DNA from: Rhizophagus irregularis
Taxonomy: Eukaryota > Glomeromycota > Glomeromycetes > Glomerales > Glomeraceae
Assembly: GCF_026210795.1 (NCBI RefSeq)
Contig: NC_089438.1
Location: forward strand, 889,501-953,500
Length of the DNA stretch: 64,000 nt
Direction of reading: 5' to 3'
This document shows, one piece after another, positions 1-12,781 of this stretch; position 1 is the first letter of the stretch, and each line of letters begins with the position of its first letter. The notes beneath the pieces were generated by a model. It searched no databases, was not told the DNA's origin, and saw nothing but the letters and a program-made list of their open reading frames with translations. Made by a program: the position numbers and the translations under genes.

Positions 1-3000
1 TGAGTACATAGCCAAGCCGAACCTTTATTAGAATTTTTGGTTTTCCTTTTGCTTGTAACACTTTTGTTAGACATGTTTTTCTAAGTATGTAAAGTTTCTT
101 GTATAAAACTTATCTCTCATGATATATTCTATGAGTTTTGTTGTAAAATATATTTATCCAGAATTATTATCAGCATTTTCATAATTGCTTAATTTTCTTT
201 TTAAATTTAGAATCATGTGATTATATAAAAGATTGAATGTTATCTATCATTTTATTCAACAAGTTACTATAATAAGTAAATTCTTGAAGAATAAATAATT
301 TTGAGAATGATGTTCAATTGAGTAAGCTTAAATTTCAATGTAATTAATTGTATTAAGTTGAAATTATAAACTTCAATTTCATGAAATTATAGATTTCTGA
401 ATGTAGTTCTAGATAACATTTAGAAACTGCCGTTTTATTTTTACATTACAATATATCTGCAGGAGAATTTGCAGTTGTGATTCAGGGGAGTGTCTATTCA
501 CCAAAATAAAAAAATATTGCATCCTTAACTTTGGATGTGAATGATCCAGATTTTTATAATAAGGAAAATCTTATCAAGATGAAAAATTTTTGACATAAAA
601 TACCTATAGTAAAAGGTAAGGGTATTTGTTCTAAGTATTTTAAAGAATTACTATGCAAATAATATATAAAGGAGTCTTAAAGCATATTTAGCCTATTGCA
701 TTTTCACTAGAGATATCTTTCAGTTTTGTAAAACTATAAATATATCTTGAGAGGTAAGTTTTTAGCTATGCATAAAGAATCAATGAAATAAATCCACAAT
801 GCATCACCTCTTTGCATCTGTTATTGTCTCTATGTTTAAAGTTAAGATATTGTATAATGTTATTTTAGATCTTAATTTTAGAAAATATCAGATAATAAAA
901 AGGAAAACAGTAAAACATGTTATATGTTTAAGTATGTTTTGAGTTCAAGAGTTTTCACTACATTTTTTGCTGGCTTAAGATCATCTTTGATTGTCTTACT
1001 ATATCATGCAAAACTTTCTATTTTGGATAATAGCATAGTTTTAATGTTAATGAAATTAATAAAAATATCAGGTTATTCACTAAGAATCTTTGTTAGTTGA
1101 TAATATTAGTATACCATACACCACTAATTCTATAAAGTCTATTCTGAGTAAACAGTTCATTATGTAATAAAGGTAAAATAAAACCAATAACCCAGAAGTT
1201 TGAATTCCAATTATTCCAAACTTATCCTTCTCCAGATAACATTTTTTAAGTCTGTTTGGATTTATATTTTCTTCTTAAATTTGTTATTGAAATTGATTAC
1301 AACCAGATTTGATAAATTAACAAAAGTATTATCATTTCTGATGAAGTATACTTGTGATACATTTTTATTAGGCTGGAAGTCCATCTTTAATGTTTTTATA
1401 AAAGTGGCGGAAAATGAATTATGTTATACTGCCGCTTAGTATAATATTTTCAGGAGGACTTTTGGAAAAATAATGTATTGTTGTGATATTTTTTTTGATC
1501 AATATTTAAAGGTATATAATATAATAATATACTAATCTGCTTTGAAGTTGTCATCAAGGCAAATATTTAGCAGTGTTTTATTGGATTGTTTCCATTTGAC
1601 TTAAAATTCCATACTGTTCTTTTTGATTTTTCTTATTTCATTTTAAATAATATGATAATCTTTCCGATTTATATATTCTAGAGTTAAAAAAATTATAATT
1701 CCTATAAATATTTCATCTATAATAGCAGATTTTTTGGTTAATCATATAACAGAATCAAACACAATATAGTGATAATCTTATCAGAGATTTTACTTTATAG
1801 TACTTGCTCAGAAGTTGATGCAATAATATCCTTTATAATTTGTAATATAATTGAGCAAATATAAAGCCAATGGCTCCTGGAAATGCTTCTATTGCAAAAT
1901 AAAGGCTGCATCACTATCTAATTGTTGTGTTATATTCCCAACTATTATCTGACCAAAAAATGGATTTTCTTAATTTGTTTAATAATTTCAGCAAGTTTAT
2001 CATTGAAAAAGTTGAATAAAGTTGAATTGTATTTCACATGCAATCTACACAAGGACTCTCATAGAAAATTGAATTCATAGAAAAATTTTTCTATATTCTT
2101 AAAAAACTCTAACATTTCCCAAAAAAAATTTTATATGTTCTAGCATTTGTATATTTATAATACTTTTTTAGTTTTTCCATTGCTTTACTTTGTCCTTTAA
2201 ATCATATTGTAGATTTTCAGTATCATCTATAATGAGATGTTAAAATCTACACAACAATAAATTTGATAATTATCTCAAAATTATTAAATAATTCTATACA
2301 TCCATTTTCAAGTTGGTGTACTTTCAATTTTTATGCAGCTTTTAATGCTTAGAAGTGAACTTTTGATTTTTGCTTGGAAGTAGCTGAATGACAGGCAACC
2401 CATATTGAAAATTTGGATATATTTAACTACCTATAAGTATAAATCATCTAATCATCTATTTATAAAAAAAATTTCAGTCCATATTTAACTATTGTATAAA
2501 GACTTAATGTTTGGCAATATTGATGCAAATTTTGGTGTTCAAAATACATTTGAATCCTTTTTCCACAACAATATCAGCTATATTATATAAGTATTACAGG
2601 CTTGGATATACTGTGTAATAATTCTTTGATTAGCCGCCAATTTGTAACAGTATATAAAGGAGATGGGAAATGTATTTATAATAATTAATCTAGTAATAAT
2701 ATTAATATATTATTTTCAAGTAAAATAAACTTCATCCATAAAATAATTTCATCATAAACTTTCATCATATATAGTAATGGTACTGATTCTATTTGTATAT
2801 AATTCAAATGGAAAAACAACTTAAAAAAAGGAAAATCTTCAAAGTTTGTTACATGATCTCTTCAACTTTAAAGATTGAGTTAATAAATTAATAAAATCAA
2901 ATTTAGTAAAACTAAAAATAAACGTTTGCTCAGAACAGACGTTGATGGAATGGAAAGATATTTATGTGCCAATTGTGAAAGAATAGGAAATCTGATCTTA

Positions 3001-4737
3001 TTTTTAAGCCACCATTCTAATGGATTACTTTTAATTCCAATTGGTTCAATATTATATAATATCGTATATTACTGTATATTGTTCTCATAAGTAAGGTACA
3101 ACTATTACATAAAGTCTGGAAAATTAATCTTTCTTTCCAAAATACTTCATAAATAATCTTATCAGTTAATTGAACCCATATTTCTCTTGTTTTTTATTTA
3201 TTTTTAAGTTGCCAGAAATTATCTAATGTTTTAATTTATCTTGTAAATTTAATATCATTAATTTTTCATTCCATCTGATATCACCAATTTCTTTATAATT
3301 TCAGAAAGTGCAATTGCATAAAATATCTTAAAATAATGTTCTGGAATCATTTATTTTAAAATAATTGCATCTGATTGATCTGATTGAAGGCCTTTTTTTG
3401 TTCCTATTAGACTTTCTGGTAGACTTTTCCAGAAATTTTTCATAAAATAAGAATATTATCTTATAATTATTACTTATTAGTTACTCATCAAATTTAATTC
3501 AGCTAAATGAATTTAAATTATAATCATCTTAAATAAATTTTTTGACTATTAGTAAAGGACGTCTATAGTTTTGATAAAAAACATCTATAGTCTTTAACAA
3601 TGGGATATAAGAAGTCTATAGTGTTGCTTCTTCTGTGTCATTTAATTATATTTCTTTATTATAAATTTTGTGTAACAGATACCAGAGGTGCATTTTGCAA
3701 AATAACATCAATTTTCTGGAATATGTAAATAATATTTTAGGATGTAGGATTCTGATGTATTTTCAATTATTCCATTTGTAAAATATAATTTTGGACCACC
3801 CTGCACCATAATTTATAGCCACAGCATTCTAATATTTTACTCTAAAATTCCCGAAAATTATGCTTTCAGGTGTTTTGAATTTACATCATAATATAATATC
3901 ATTAATCACAAAGAATTGATAGGTGCATTGTCTTGTTAAAAATTCCATATAAAACCAGCATAATAAGTAATTTGGACATAGAATTTTGCATTAAAGTATT
4001 CCATAATATAATTCTCTTTTATTTGGCTTACAAAAAAGTGTTACGAATATTGTTAAGTTTGTAATGCATACTTAAAAAGCCAGTAGTATACTTGCTTATA
4101 TCGTACTTTCATTATCTCTCATTACTTCTATATTTAAAAAATTAATAATTGGGCGTTTGATAAAATCGGTTTCATTAAAGCTTCTTATAGCACCCATTAA
4201 ATCTTCAATTGTAATATGGATTTCTTTTATAAATTATTTAATAATTTTCTTTGTCCAAATAAATAGATCAGGTATTAATTCAGGAGGAGACTTTATTGAC
4301 ACATTGATTTAAATACTTTGAATGCTTTTAAAAGAATCTAAGAAATAAAAGTAATCATAAAACTAATTAATTTTAGAATATACTAGATTTAATCTCAATT
4401 TATGAATTAAACTGTATATATGAACTTTTTAGTGATAAAACTTTCATTGATTTATATTGGCTTTCATTATATAATCTATGTTTAACTTAAATTTCTGACT
4501 GGGTGAAAAATAAACCATAAGAAATACTAATTCTAAGGTAGCTTCTTGATTTTTAAAAATTGATTATGATGAAGTTGACCAAAAAGTAGAGTGTGCATTC
4601 TTTTTCTGCAATATTGGTTAATAAATATTTCATATTGTAGATCTGTCCAGATCCTACTCGAATACCTTTAAAGGCAGTATCTTTGTCAATGTAATGTAGT
4701 CAATATTTTAATGCCATTAACAATAAATATAAGAATA
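1..4737. other. Gene-free AT-rich stretch
   Basis: I see no credible gene here. Open frames are short, such as a 79-residue frame at 1200-1439, and have the Leu/Ile/Phe/Lys bias of random AT-rich DNA. Some parts of the minus strand around 1850-2050 and 3300-3450 look faintly protein-like but are crossed by many stops, so they may be old relics of coding or transposon DNA. I cannot assign them to a family. Confidence 0.6.
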
Positions 4738-5239
4738 AGGTATTGATCTACAATTGTTGACAATAGCCAATGTTGGAGACTATCAGGTTGTGGTTGAAGC
4801 TGAGTTGCTATATAAACTATATCTAGGAGTTTCGTTGCTATTGTTCTGCACCTTGAAGATGAGTTGCCTGGTAAGTTGAGTTTTTGCTAACATTAAATTA
4901 GAATTATTGATTTTAATGCATTTAAAGTACTTGTTAACTATGATGTATGGTTTCTGTAAATAAACTATCCATTAATAATATCTAGGAGTTTCTATTTATA
5001 TTTAGATTAAGTTTTATTATTTATTGAGTCTTTTTTAAAAAAATATAAGATGACAAATAATATGTTAATGGTATAATGATATCAATAAAATTTTAATAGT
5101 GTGACAGAAGAGTCTGGCTTTATTTATAACAATTTTTATTTATTGTAGTCACATGCAATCGGTTGCACTACAACAGGGGGCTTGGATGGGCTTCTTGTGG
5201 GCTGTGAAAATATCAGATGATGAGCAAAACATTTAGAGG

Positions 5240-7300
5240 TATGGTATTATGGAAAGTTTTTTTTATGTATAATATCAAATGTCTATTATATTTCATAATA
5301 ATTAATATTATTTATCATTGAAAGTAGAATAATAATAAAGCTTTTATAACCAAAATCATCATATACGTTTTTATCAAAAATCCAAATAAAATCCTTAACT
5401 CTAAAAGATAAGCTTAGCATTTGGCTGTAAAAAAATATAAACAAATAAATAATTGAGGCTAAGATTAATAAGGCTTATGTAAAAATGAATTGTTGTGGAC
5501 CAATAATATTTATCCACTTAAACAATTAATTTTTAACTACCGGAATTTGTATTACATATTAAGTGCCAGTTGGTAGTTGTACTTGAGAAATAATATTTTA
5601 ACATTATTAATAATTTAAATTTGTGTAACAAAAGTGATTATTTTATTTTATTATCATATTGTAATTTTTTTTATTGATGTAGTCATGTAGATACATACGT
5701 ATCAGAGGATTTTTTATAAATTTGTTGGTTGAAAAACTTTTTTATAGGTGGGTTTAATAGAATATTCTATTGAAAATAATTTTTTTTTAATTCTAGTATT
5801 GAGAATTTTCTCTTGAAATTTTTTTTTTTTAAAGAATTTCGTTAGAGATCTTTTTATAAAAATTTATTGAATTTATTGAAAAATTTATTGGAATGATTAC
5901 AAATATATTCAAGCTTATATTGAACATTAGTAAATCTTTATAAAATTCATCTTATTTTGGAGAATTATTAATTTATATAATAAAAGTACTACGAAAAATG
6001 ATAAAAAAATATGCAAATTATTATCATTTTTTGATGTCAATAATTAATTTTATTTAAATCGCTTAATTATACAGCATTCTATTCTAAATTATTTGGTACA
6101 CTTTACCTGTTATTTTGTCACTTTGTAAGTCAAATCAGTTTTTCTTTATTAATTTCAGCTCCAATATCATTTAAATAGAAATAACCAAATAGGAATTTTC
6201 ATTTATGCATCCACTTTCGGCAGATTTTCTATAAAATTCAAATACTTAAAATTTTCTTTATCCACACTATTTTCTAATTCATACTGTAACATTCACTTAA
6301 ATTAAATAATGTGAGTTCATTTCTATTTTGTGTTTGTGCTGCTTTATTATATACACTCAATAAAAAACCATCTCCAAATCTTTTTTAACTCTTTGGACAT
6401 CCTTTATCGGCCAATCTCTTATAATATCCAAGTTAGTACTTTAGCTCCATTCTTTTCGATACCTACCGTTTTTCGTAACATATTACTGTATTATACAGTA
6501 TATAAATAATATTGTCTTTGAATATCCTAATTCCATCTTCAATATATTAGGATACCATTCAAAAGCTTTGATTGACTATATTTGTTCCTATTCCAACTTA
6601 ATAGCAAATACCAAATTATATTGTACACATAAGTTCCTCTCTTTAACTATTTACCATTCAAAGGTTTTCTTTTCATCTTTTGTCATTTCAATTGATAACA
6701 ATAACCTAATTTATTTGTACTACAAGGGTTGTCCTATTGCCGATTTTTAAATAAAATTTTCATATTGAAAAAGTAACCTAAATTATTCAGTTCTAATATT
6801 CCTTTCCTTAACATGTTTTGTTTGAATTTCACTAGAACTATTATTAAGTAACTAAAATAATTTTTATAATATTTGACTAACGTGGATTAATCACTAATCC
6901 ATTAATAATATTTTTCAAATTGATTTAAATTGATTATATGATATTACAGTTTCAATCAATCTTCTGAATATTGTTAGATATCTCTTATTATTTTCTAATA
7001 ATAAAGTGATAATAAGAATTTTATATGAAAAATAAGAATTATATTCATATTAAAACTATCTTTATTCTGCTTATGATCTTTCATTAATAATAAAATGTTT
7101 TTCCGGATCTTTATTATTATTATTATTGAATAATTCTTGTATCTATTATTTCATAATTATTTATAACTCTCTAGATTTTATAATTTGATGATAAAAATCT
7201 TTTAAATGTTATTTTTTAAAATAAATTTATCTATTGTTGCAATATTATTGTAATATTTATGAAATTTTTTGAATATTGTTATAGATAAACGGTCAATTAA
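5240..7300. other. Gene-free stretch with a T-rich relic
   Basis: No gene is visible. At about 5690-5920 there are long T runs alternating with short G-containing motifs. The wording and order resemble the T-rich interior of the inverted-repeat element at 62640-62760, in the same orientation, so this is probably a worn copy of the same repeat. An ATT microsatellite lies near 7110-7130. Confidence 0.45.
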
Positions 7301-7562
7301 ACTGTACTGTACGTTTGAATTACAGCAAAATTCAAAATATACGGAACACTTGAGAAATTTGATTGTTGGGTTGTCGGGTAGCCGGGTTATTCGGTAGTAG
7401 GTTATTTATTAGAAAAGTATAAATAACACGTGCCCGTATATTTTGAATTTTGCTGTAAAAAAAGTTTGTACCGTACAGTATAGTGTTATATGTGTATAAA
7501 TACATATAAGTGTTGTACTGTACTGTACGGAAGGCAAAAAAAAATCGTACGGTACAGTGTAT
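7301..7562. repeat. Hairpin-forming inverted repeat (MITE-like)
   Basis: A perfect 22-bp inverted repeat pairs 7323-7344 with 7434-7455 around an 89-bp loop. The arms extend outward, with gaps, into ACTGTACTGTACG-type ends near 7301 and 7482. A second, shorter pair of the same end motif follows at 7517-7530 and 7545-7562. No open frame lies inside. This is the structure of a foldback or MITE-type element, but the target duplication is not clear, so the exact ends are uncertain. Confidence 0.55.
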
Positions 7563-8224
7563 ATCTAAATAATATGAATCCAGTTTTAAAAAAAAAGTTT
7601 GATAGATTATATCATGGGTTCGTTACATCGAGGTAATACTGTATAGTTTTTTATTAAAGTATAGGTTTTATTAATATACCAAATAGTAGAACAAGAAGGT
7701 AAAAGAATTTGCAACTTTCAAGTATATTTTATGTAAATATTTAGTTTTCTAAATGCTTATTTTAATAGTATTTCATAGTAGGCCATATGATTTTAATATT
7801 GCTAGTAGTTATAATTAATTATTAATTATTATTGATTTAAATTTCAATGTTCCTTTCTTTTAGTTATTTGATATAGCAACACTTCAAAGAGCAGTATTTT
7901 AACAATCAGCACTTCCAAGAACAATACTTCCAAAAGCAGTACCAATAATAAAAATAGTGGCACTTTACATTTTTCTAAAGGTTTTGAATTATTTTATTTT
8001 TAAAAAATAAATGAAGAGAATTACTAAACGTCGCCTGGGCGATCATTGCCTGGGTTCTTTTTTCAAATATGTCATATGATGTATAATATATAAAGAGTAA
8101 ATAAAATAATCTGACTTAGATAATTTTTGATCGGCTAAACTTAAAATTTAATTTTATCGCAAAAGATATTTTAAATTTATTCAAAATCATGTTATCTTAA
8201 GCACACGTTTACAATTTTTTTTAA
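7563..8224. other. Gene-free stretch
   Basis: AT-rich DNA with no supportable gene. The short stretch 7870-7950 repeats CACTTC/AGCAGTA-type words but gives no open frame longer than about 30 residues. Confidence 0.5.
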
Positions 8225-9057
8225 AAAATCACTGTATTTATTTAAAATGAAATGATACAAATAAAAGAAACAATAATAATAAATAAAAAAGACAAGTAAA
8301 TTACAATGATCAAGAAGAACGATGCTAAAATAACAGTGGAGTAATAGAAAGTAATATAAGATGAGGACGAGTGATGGGAGACGAAAAAGAGTGATGGGAG
8401 ATGAAATGAAATGATGGGAAGATGAAGAGGAGTGATGGGAGACGAAAAGAAATGATGGGAAGACGAAAAGGAGTGATGAGAGACGAAAAGAAATGATGGG
8501 AAGATAAAGAGAAGTGATGAGAGACGGAAAGGAGTGATGGGAGACGAAAAGAAATGATGGGAGACGAAAAGGAGTGATGGGAGACGACAAGAAATGATGG
8601 GAAGTAAACAGGAAAAAAAAAGATAATGGAAAATGAAAAAATGTAATAGTAAATAATGGGAGACGAAAAGGATGGAATAATGAGAAGTATTAGGAGGCGA
8701 AAAATGATGAGAGACAAAAAATAAAAAATGATCATGATAGGAGTTTGGGTAGCAAAGACAATGATAGGAAACCAAGTAAAAATAAAACCATAAAGTAAAA
8801 AAAAATGAAATAAAATTAGTGAAAAACGAATATGAAACAGAAACAAAATAAATAAAAATAAAAAAATGAGTAAGAAACTAAACGCAAAGTGAAAAATAAC
8901 AGAACAACTGAACCTTAATTGCAGAACTGGAAGGACTAAAGGACCTAAAAATAATGAAATAAAGTTAGTAGGAAACAAAGTGTAAGAATGTAAGTTAGAA
9001 ATAAAAATAAAAGAAAAAAAAGAAAAATACCTTGAGACTGAAAGAACCGAGGAATCG
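8225..9057 (-). repeat. Purine-rich minisatellite repeat, copy 1
   Basis: From about 8365 to 8700 the plus strand is an array of variants of GTGATGGGAGACGAAAAG, with alternating unit lengths. The segment 8230-8365, next to the array, is not repetitive, yet both array and flank recur as the reverse complement at 62760-63190. They therefore form one dispersed repeat with an internal minisatellite. All three reading frames of the minus strand stay open across the array (up to 271 residues), which is an artefact of composition and not a gene. Purine-rich, degenerate sequence continues to 9057, where the retroposed fragment interrupts it. Confidence 0.7.
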
Positions 9058-9510
9058 ACCTTGAACGAGATTTTTTTTTGGTTTTTTTTTTTACAATTCA
9101 GATAAATGCATATCTTTATTAAGTAAATGTAGAAGAACAAATTACATGTTTAACATAGACATACTCCTTGAAACTGAGTGATAATAAATTTCCACCTAAT
9201 CTCTACATACCGAGTGCAGCGTACAACCAGGACCCACCTCGACACTGTCACCTTAACTCCTATATAATACTAACTAAATATTGAGCATCTCTACGTTAAA
9301 CTACCTATTTTAACTCTACTATTTTTTCAAATATAACTTTAATTTCTTTTCTCTTATAAAAAAGTGATTATGATACTGGATATACTCTCTTCGTTTTCTA
9401 CTTTACTTTTATCTCCTTGTTTACCTATAATCCGCTTCTTGCTCTTCTAACAATCTTTGTCAATCTGAAATAGCGAAAGGGTTGGGAATGTCCAACCTTG
9501 AACGAGATTT
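9058..9510 (-). mobile_element. Poly(A)-tailed retroposed fragment with target duplication
   Basis: The 16-bp sequence ACCTTGAACGAGATTT occurs at 9058-9073 and again at 9495-9510, flanking about 420 bp of different DNA. Read on the minus strand, the insert ends in an AATAAAG signal followed by an A-rich tail (plus-strand T runs at about 9074-9093). A target duplication of this length with an A tail is the signature of LINE-mediated retroposition. The insert has no long open frame. It may be a 5'-truncated LINE end, a SINE, or a retrocopy of a transcript; I do not recognise it. Confidence 0.75.
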
Positions 9511-10468
9511 GATAAACAAATAACATGACGTCATTGACGTGAATGTGGCCAATTTGGCCAATCAAAAATATTAAATCTTCCACGTGATCAAAGACCTAGG
9601 CGAGGTGACAATATCGGCCTTTTTGTTCAGTTACACTAATCTCATGATCTTTTGAGTTGGTTGATTGATAAACTATTAAGAAACCAATAGTTATGGTTTT
9701 GTTTATTTTTGACCAAAACGACCTATGTTTTTGGAAAATTCGCTGAGGAACCATTGGGATTAAAGAGAAATGAGGTGATTTATTGTGAGTAGGGATGATC
9801 CCGGTTCACTAATCGATGACTCAAACCTGAGTCAGTTCATAGGCGGTTCGGTTCGGTTCAGTTCATGAGTGAATCGGGTGAACCATCGACTCAGTTGACT
9901 TTTTTTATAGCATTTTAAACTATCTCATTAACGAGAGTCAAATAGTGACTAATATATCCTTATAGAATTAGAAATTTATCAAAATATCAAAAATCAGCAT
10001 TATTCATTTTCGATTACTGCGCCGTTTATGTTTGGATGATCGTAGAAGGATGGTCTAACCACCATTCTACTCGTCATGACCATTTCGATTGAATAATAAA
10101 AATGATTATAATTAAAATCAATTTTATTCAAATAACTGTAGTACACTTAAAACACATTGATACTTGGACGTTATTCTTGGCCCCTTAATGATCTTGACCC
10201 CTTAATGATCTATTTTAAAAAAGAATACTTTGATGATCACCTGAGTGGATATCAAATTTTATCACTTGTAACCAAGTGACGAAGAAAAAAAGTAATAACG
10301 GATAAATGGATCGACAATTGTGCTTAAAAGTTTACCCGAAAGCCAATAATATTACGTCAATGTATTAAATACGCCAATTAATTACGCCAAAAATGGTAAT
10401 CCGATAGCGGTGCAGAATATCAACACCACTCTTATTCTCACATTCTTTCCCCGAATATTCTATTAAAA
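9511..10468. other. Gene-free stretch with possible hAT-type relic
   Basis: At 9788-9900 an AGTAGGGATG start is followed by GGTTCGGTTCGGTTCAGTTC-type repeats and by partly inverted copies of a GTGAATCG/GGTTCAC motif. GAACC/GGTTC-rich ends after a TAGGGATG start are typical of many hAT-family termini, so this may be a remnant of one. The rest, including the region upstream of the F-box pseudogene, shows nothing I can name. Confidence 0.35.
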
Positions 10469-11611
10469 ATGATAGAATTTTCTATCGATTGCTTTAATGA
10501 TATTGTTGAATTTTTAGAGGATGATTCAAATACTTTTTATTCATGTTTATTAGTCAATTGAAACTGGTGTAAATTTTTTGTCAAAATTTATTGGAAACAT
10601 ATTAGAAATCTTGATACTTTAATAGCTTGTCTTCCAAATAATTCAAAAGAAATTTTATATAATAATGGAATTTCAATTTCAATTTCAAAAACAACTCCAT
10701 TATTTAATTATGCATCATTTTGTAAATATTTAGTAGTTTATAAAATTATTGACAATGTTAAAGATTTTCTTCAGAATCGAGTTATCACGGGAAATTTTCA
10801 AATTACTTATGTGTCAAATTTCTTTTTAAGAGAATTAACATTTGCATTTACATTTATAAAACTGACATCAATAAATATCATATCCTGGAGTAATAGATTG
10901 TTTAAAGAATATCTCAATATTATATATTTATTCAAGTATTGATCCTGAATTTCTTTATCAGTTATCCAAAATATGTAAAACTATACATACACTAAGAATA
11001 TGATTCAATGGAGTGATTTCAATGGATTAACAGACTTGATTTCTGCTCAACAAAAAAGTTATCAAAATTTTACAGATATAATTACTACTCTGTTAGAAAG
11101 AATTCCTAATTCTTTGATTAAATTTAGTATCCATGGAGAAATAAGACAGGAGCCCGTGATTGCTATACCATTATCATTTATCGCCAGATTCACAAATTTA
11201 CAAAAACTTGTATTTAAATTTTACAGTAACGAATTTTATAAAGATTTTAATAGATTACAATACTCTATTTTCCCAGAGGTACAAAGTTTGAGACTTAGTA
11301 TGAAATGTCCAAGGAATGAATTATTAATAAAATTCTTGGAAAATAATGGTAAAAATTTAAAAGAACTTTATTTCGAAGGTAATAATAATTATTCATTAAA
11401 TTTAGCCATAATCGAACTCCTTCCAAATCTTAGAAATCTTTCTACTAGAATTGATTATTATGAGTTTAAAACATTAGAATTGATTCTTATCAATTGTCAA
11501 TATTTAGAAAGTATCAAAGTATTTGGTGTAAATTATTTATGTATAGATGTAAAAGATATATCTGAGAAAGTTAAGAAATATTCACCTAAAATAAAACTAA
11601 TTTTTAGTTAA
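10469..11611 (+). pseudogene. F-box/LRR-like protein, pseudogene
   Basis: The frame opens with an ATG at 10469 and an F-box-like start (DCFNDIVEFLEDDSNTFYSC, then LLVN). It meets an in-frame TGA at 10559-10561, exactly where family members have the residue before the conserved Trp. Past that stop the same frame still encodes the family signatures LIACLPNNSKEILYNN and PLFNYASFCK. Near 10930 the conserved segment SSIDPEFLYQLSKIC is in another frame. The original frame then resumes at 11000 and runs 203 residues to the stop at 11611, with the LRR-like C-terminal half (FLENNGKNLKELY, LILINCQYLESIK). So there is at least one nonsense change and a pair of compensating frameshifts. In these fungi such proteins are presumed substrate receptors of SCF ubiquitin ligases. 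The intact paralogue at 56842-58305 gives the reference order of segments. Confidence 0.85.
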
Positions 11612-12772
11612 TGTTAATGAGAAATTGAATATTACAGTAAATTAAATAGAAACAAATTGTTTGAAATAATATATTAATATATTATATGGAATTATCGGAA
11701 TTATATTTTATTATTTTATTGTATTGTATTTACGTATTTTATATATACATATATATATATATATTTCTAACTTATCAACCTTATATGGATAAATAATCGT
11801 TTTACCCACCAAAAAAACCTTATATGAGCTATGCTTTGTCTCCGTCAGCTCATCATTATTCTAAAAAAAAACTTTTTTCCCGCCACTCATTAATAAATAA
11901 GTTAGACTCTCATTCTTGAAAATTTTGGTAAAATTTATTTTTTGCATTAATTTTTTTTTTAAGATAAAAAAAAAAATATTAATAACAAAAAAAAAGAGAA
12001 AGAAAAAAGACGAAAAAAAATAAGAAAAAAAAGACGACGAAAATAAAAGACGACGAAAAAAAAAGAAGATAAAAAAAGCCTAAAAGATTAAATGTATTGA
12101 GACATATTTATATTATTTAAATTATATACTTAATAACGGTTTAGTTAAATAGAATTATTCATATCACATGTAACATAATCTTGATGAGTAATTCCGAAGT
12201 GTTATTGTACATCATCACATGCCGGACGGACAGACGGACATTTTAGTGTGACCTTTACATAGAAGTATATAGTACTTCGGACTAATAATTATCGGTTGAT
12301 AAGATTTATTTGAATTCTAACTAAATGGATTGTATCCACTAATAATTTTTTTGATTCCTTTAATTTTTTACTATAACTATAGTGTCTCCTTTATTATGTT
12401 GTACCATCTTTACTAGCATTATAAATTAAACTAAAATAACAAGGAATATTTTTTAAAACTATGATATTTATAATATGAATCGTTTTTCTTTTTAATCCAG
12501 CTTTTTTATATCTACAATATTTATCAAACAATAATATTAATATGTTATATTAAACCAATTAAAAAATTTTAAAACTATTACAACTATATGAAAATATAAT
12601 GATGGTCAAATATTCAGGTAAAACCACCTCACAAAATAATAGATTGCAATTAAGGAGCACTGAATAACAAATGGAAAAAAAAAATTTTAACATTTTTATA
12701 TTAATAATGCCAAACTTCGAAAATTATTTTTAGATAGATATTTATTATGTGAATTTGATTTTATTTGTCTAT
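11612..12772. other. Gene-free stretch with low-complexity DNA
   Basis: Includes an AT microsatellite near 11735-11765, an A/GACGA-rich purine tract at about 11940-12085, and a short GC-rich block of CGGA repeats at about 12218-12240. No gene is visible. Confidence 0.6.
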
Positions 12773-12781
12773 TATTAATAT

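Noticed and set aside
8192-9140. Overlapping minus-strand frames of 132, 177 and 271 residues
   Set aside because: All three frames are open because the purine-rich minisatellite has no stops on that strand. The products are Phe/Ser/Pro/His repeats and not a conserved protein.
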